Of a DNA stretch of 64,000 bases, positions 61,686 to 64,000 are shown one piece after another (position 1 is the stretch's first letter; each line of letters begins with the position of its first letter). A model generated the notes under the pieces. The model was not told the origin of the DNA and ran no database searches. It saw nothing but the letters and a program-made list of their open reading frames with translations. The stretch is from an uncultured Aquimarina sp. (GTDB taxonomy: Bacteria > Bacteroidota > Bacteroidia > Flavobacteriales > Flavobacteriaceae), in the NCBI RefSeq assembly GCF_947495315.1, contig NZ_CANLYD010000014.1:1-64000 (forward strand). Reading direction: 5' to 3'. The position numbers and the translations under genes were made by a program.

Positions 61686-62882
61686 TCATTTTTTGGTTAT
61701 AAATATTTTTGCTAGCTCGTATGAGTAGGTAAATAAGTCGGATGTGGTGCCACTTCGATTCATTAATATGGATATTGATAAATTATATTCCGGAAATAGA
61801 ATAAAGACGGATGTGGAACCTGCGGCAGTTCCAGCGTGGTGAATGATTTGTACTTTGTGGTTTTGGTCAAACATTTTTTCGGTAAAGCTGTTACGCCATC
61901 CCATCGCATAGTTTTGTTTATTGATTTCGCCTGTGTCTAATTGCACTGGTTCTATAAGAGTTTCTGTGGTGTCTTTATCTAAAAATTTATGGTTTAGAAA
62001 AGCATTACCAAGTTTTACAAGAGCTGTTGGCGTAGCAACAAATCCGCCTCCAGCCCATTTATTACTATTATTGACTTTGAAAGTTTCTTTGTACATGTTT
62101 TCATCTACATCATAAAATTTTGAAATATTCTTTGTAGGCATAGAGGATGTTTCACCATTGATGTGTTTAATATTTAAGGGACTAAAAACGGCTACTTCCA
62201 TAAAACTCAAAAAATCTTTACCAGAAGCACCTTCCATCATAGCACTGAGCAAAGTATAATTGTACGAACTATAACTAAAATCTGTACCAGAATGAAATAG
62301 TAGCGGAGAATCACTAAAGATTTCTATACTTTCTCTAACGCTGGTATATTCTTCATTATTAAGGTGTTCCCATATAGGAAAGCAAAAACAAGTACCGTAA
62401 TTTCGTATTCCAGAGGTATGTGATGCAAGCTGTTTTAGTGTTATTTCAGAGAGTTTCTCGTTCGCGTAGGGGACAAGTTCTTTGACTTTAGCATCCCGAT
62501 GTAATGCGCCACTCTGCAGAAGCACACCGAGTCCTAATGAGGTTACCGCTTTTGATGTACTTCCGATTCTGAATTTTGTATCCAATCGTATTTCTGTAGC
62601 ATTTTGGATATCTTCATATCCAATAGCATTAGACCAAATGATCTTTCCGTTCATTCCGGCAGCGACCGATAATCCTGGCGCTTTAAGATGCGTAAACATT
62701 TCTTTTAAGATACTATCGGCTTTTTGTTCCATTTCATTATCGTGATTCTCGATGGGTTCTAACTCACTAATCTTTGGAAAGGTATTCCAGCCCGATGTAT
62801 AGGTCATAATAGGTTCAAAAAGAAAGAAACATAAGATTAGAATTGGTAGGATTACAGAAGTGATTATGATGCATTTTTTCAT
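61686..62882 (-). CDS. Serine hydrolase (class C beta-lactamase-like)
   Basis: 398 residues from ATG 62882 (MKKCIIITSVILPILIL), which starts at the membrane helix; the longer frame is not supported. Beta-lactamase fold with the SxxK in FRIGSTSKAVTS (STSK), a Tyr-type motif in YSSYNYTLL and HHAGTAAGS near the C-terminus. It is probably an envelope peptidase or esterase. It is only loosely related to the 54153 protein and has no lipobox. Its upstream neighbour at 62972 is an XRE membrane regulator read in the same direction, 89 bases away. Confidence 0.85.
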   Translation of the reverse strand: MKKCIIITSVILPILILCFFLFEPIMTYTSGWNTFPKISELEPIENHDNEMEQKADSILKEMFTHLKAPGLSVAAGMNGKIIWSNAIGYEDIQNATEIRLDTKFRIGSTSKAVTSLGLGVLLQSGALHRDAKVKELVPYANEKLSEITLKQLASHTSGIRNYGTCFCFPIWEHLNNEEYTSVRESIEIFSDSPLLFHSGTDFSYSSYNYTLLSAMMEGASGKDFLSFMEVAVFSPLNIKHINGETSSMPTKNISKFYDVDENMYKETFKVNNSNKWAGGGFVATPTALVKLGNAFLNHKFLDKDTTETLIEPVQLDTGEINKQNYAMGWRNSFTEKMFDQNHKVQIIHHAGTAAGSTSVFILFPEYNLSISILMNRSGTTSDLFTYSYELAKIFITKK

Positions 62883-62971
62883 GATGATGCTCGTTTTGAA
62901 ATTTGACAAATGATTTCCTGTCATTGAATCAGTATTCAATGATATTTTAATGTGAATAAATACCAGTTAGA

Positions 62972-63883
62972 TTATTCGGTGGCCAGCGTTTTTTCTTTAG
63001 CCTTAATCATCTCACAGACTTTAAAAAGTAGAATGATTTCTAATAAAATGGTGGGTGTAAGAAATACCAATCCAACAAAAGATAGCAGTACAGTGGTCAT
63101 GAATGCATAGGTAATGATTTCGAAAATCCCCGTAACTGTGGCGATGGTTCCTAAAGCATTCTTAAGCCTTAAAACAGATATCCCAAATAAGATTCCTATG
63201 ATTCCGTAGGTCATGGCTTCTGCACCGATAACAATATGATAATCAAAATCACCGATGTATAAGGAAATGATGTCAAATCCATAAAACAGAATGGTGATAA
63301 AAATGAACATGAACGCAGTTATTTTTAGCAAGTAGTTTTTAAAAATCTTTCCGGTAAGTACAAAACCACGAGTAAAAAGAACAATAGAAGTTACTAAAAC
63401 TATTTTCAGAAAAATATATAGCCACTGATTAATTACCATCTCATTTTCTTCAATTCGGTAATAATCTACTATAATTTCTACAAAACCAACCAGAAAATAT
63501 ATAATACCACTAATCCAGGCAATGTTTAGTTGTCTTGTCAGAAAACTTGCTTCTTTTTCATCATCTATTTCGAGTAGAAATATCTTTTTAAATTCTTTTG
63601 TTACTTTAGAATTTTCAGTTTGTATTTTTTCCAGGTCGTAATCCAGTGCAGACAAAATTGTTTTTATCGTATAGCTTCTAGGTGTTACTTCACCGGCTTC
63701 AATTCTTTGTATGGTTCTAACACTAATATTACATTGTTCGACTAACTCTTCTTGGGTAAGTCCTTTTGATTTTCTGAGTTCTGATATTTTTATACCTAAT
63801 GCTGGCTGTTCCATGATCTTTAAGTTTTTAGTTTCTGTTGAAGTAGAATTCTCTGCAGTAGAATTACTAGAACTTGTTTTCAT
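62972..63883 (-). CDS. XRE-family regulator with membrane domain
   Basis: 303 residues from ATG 63883; the TTG at 63895 is less likely, and ATG 63814 (MEQPALGIKISELR) would drop a Ser/Thr-rich tail and is a fair alternative. An N-terminal HTH_3 domain (GIKISELRKSKGLTQEELVEQCNISVRTIQRIEAGEVTPRSYTIKTIL) is followed by a linker and about six membrane helices. It should be a DNA-binding protein held in the membrane and may control the serine hydrolase downstream. Low-complexity SSSNSTAENSTSTETKN precedes the HTH. Confidence 0.82.
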   Translation of the reverse strand: MKTSSSNSTAENSTSTETKNLKIMEQPALGIKISELRKSKGLTQEELVEQCNISVRTIQRIEAGEVTPRSYTIKTILSALDYDLEKIQTENSKVTKEFKKIFLLEIDDEKEASFLTRQLNIAWISGIIYFLVGFVEIIVDYYRIEENEMVINQWLYIFLKIVLVTSIVLFTRGFVLTGKIFKNYLLKITAFMFIFITILFYGFDIISLYIGDFDYHIVIGAEAMTYGIIGILFGISVLRLKNALGTIATVTGIFEIITYAFMTTVLLSFVGLVFLTPTILLEIILLFKVCEMIKAKEKTLATE

Positions 63884-64000
63884 TTGATACAGCAATATTA
63901 AGTTTCAGAATTAGTTTCTCAAATTTTTTGTCTTGACTTTGACCCGACATTAACCTGACACTTCCTTTTAATAAAGGGTTTCAGGAGTTTTGTGTTTTTC

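Noticed and set aside
1..64000. CRISPR arrays, rRNA, tRNA, insertion-sequence transposases and prophage genes
   Set aside because: I looked for regular spacers, tRNA-like arms, transposase motifs and structural phage genes and saw none; a tRNA scan would settle the tRNA part.

Overview
The window is AT-rich chromosomal DNA from a member of the Bacteroidetes, most likely a marine Flavobacteriaceae of the Aquimarina kind (inference). The basis is the type IX secretion C-terminal domains, DUF1501/DUF1800 pairs, TPR hybrid histidine kinases, 7TM-type AraC regulators, GG-leader peptide precursors, a single-cytochrome complex II operon and promoters fitting TAnnTTTG. I saw no rRNA, tRNA, CRISPR array, transposase, integrase or phage block.

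Layout. 0-2.1 kb: a compact minus-strand array of small secreted or lipoprotein genes. The two genes whose 3' ends are visible are each followed within 10 bases of the stop by a foldable inverted-repeat element in the same orientation; it looks like an integron-type cassette array without an integrase. 2.4-7.4 kb: two tandem TPR hybrid histidine kinases. 7.7-19.7 kb: housekeeping and envelope genes (pbpC, a barrel protein, CYTH, DUF2911, an AraC regulator, dinB, a GDPD-like protein, an aminotransferase). 19.8-26.2 kb: three GG-leader peptide precursors around a TPR-AraC regulator and the sdhCAB operon. 26.4-39.7 kb: an epimerase, an M28 peptidase, a CBS protein, a GH5 cellulase with a T9SS tail, a histone-deacetylase-family protein with a broken partial copy nearby, a SocA/Panacea-like-DUF488 fusion with a tightly linked partner, and metG. 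39.7-50.1 kb: three tandem DUF1501/DUF1800 pairs, two of them a recent duplication. 50.2-52.4 kb: LD-carboxypeptidase, YraN and an aldo/keto reductase.

52.4-61.2 kb is the most interesting stretch. Two paralogous modules each contain a membrane AraC regulator and an extracellular six-bladed-propeller (NHL/SMP-30-like) lipoprotein. All four genes have the same putative operator at the -33 position of a TAnnTTTG promoter, with 19-20 bases between. Around them lie GG-leader peptide genes, one intact and the others decayed. A 1.1-kb cassette carrying the same repeat element as the 0-2 kb array appears to have inserted at the GTT of one peptide's ATGTT start. The right end of the window holds a lipoprotein, a serine hydrolase and a membrane XRE regulator.

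How it may work (inference): the AraC proteins sense a signal at the membrane and switch on themselves, the propeller lipoproteins and probably the peptides. No modification enzyme or peptide exporter is visible here, so peptide maturation would rely on genes elsewhere.
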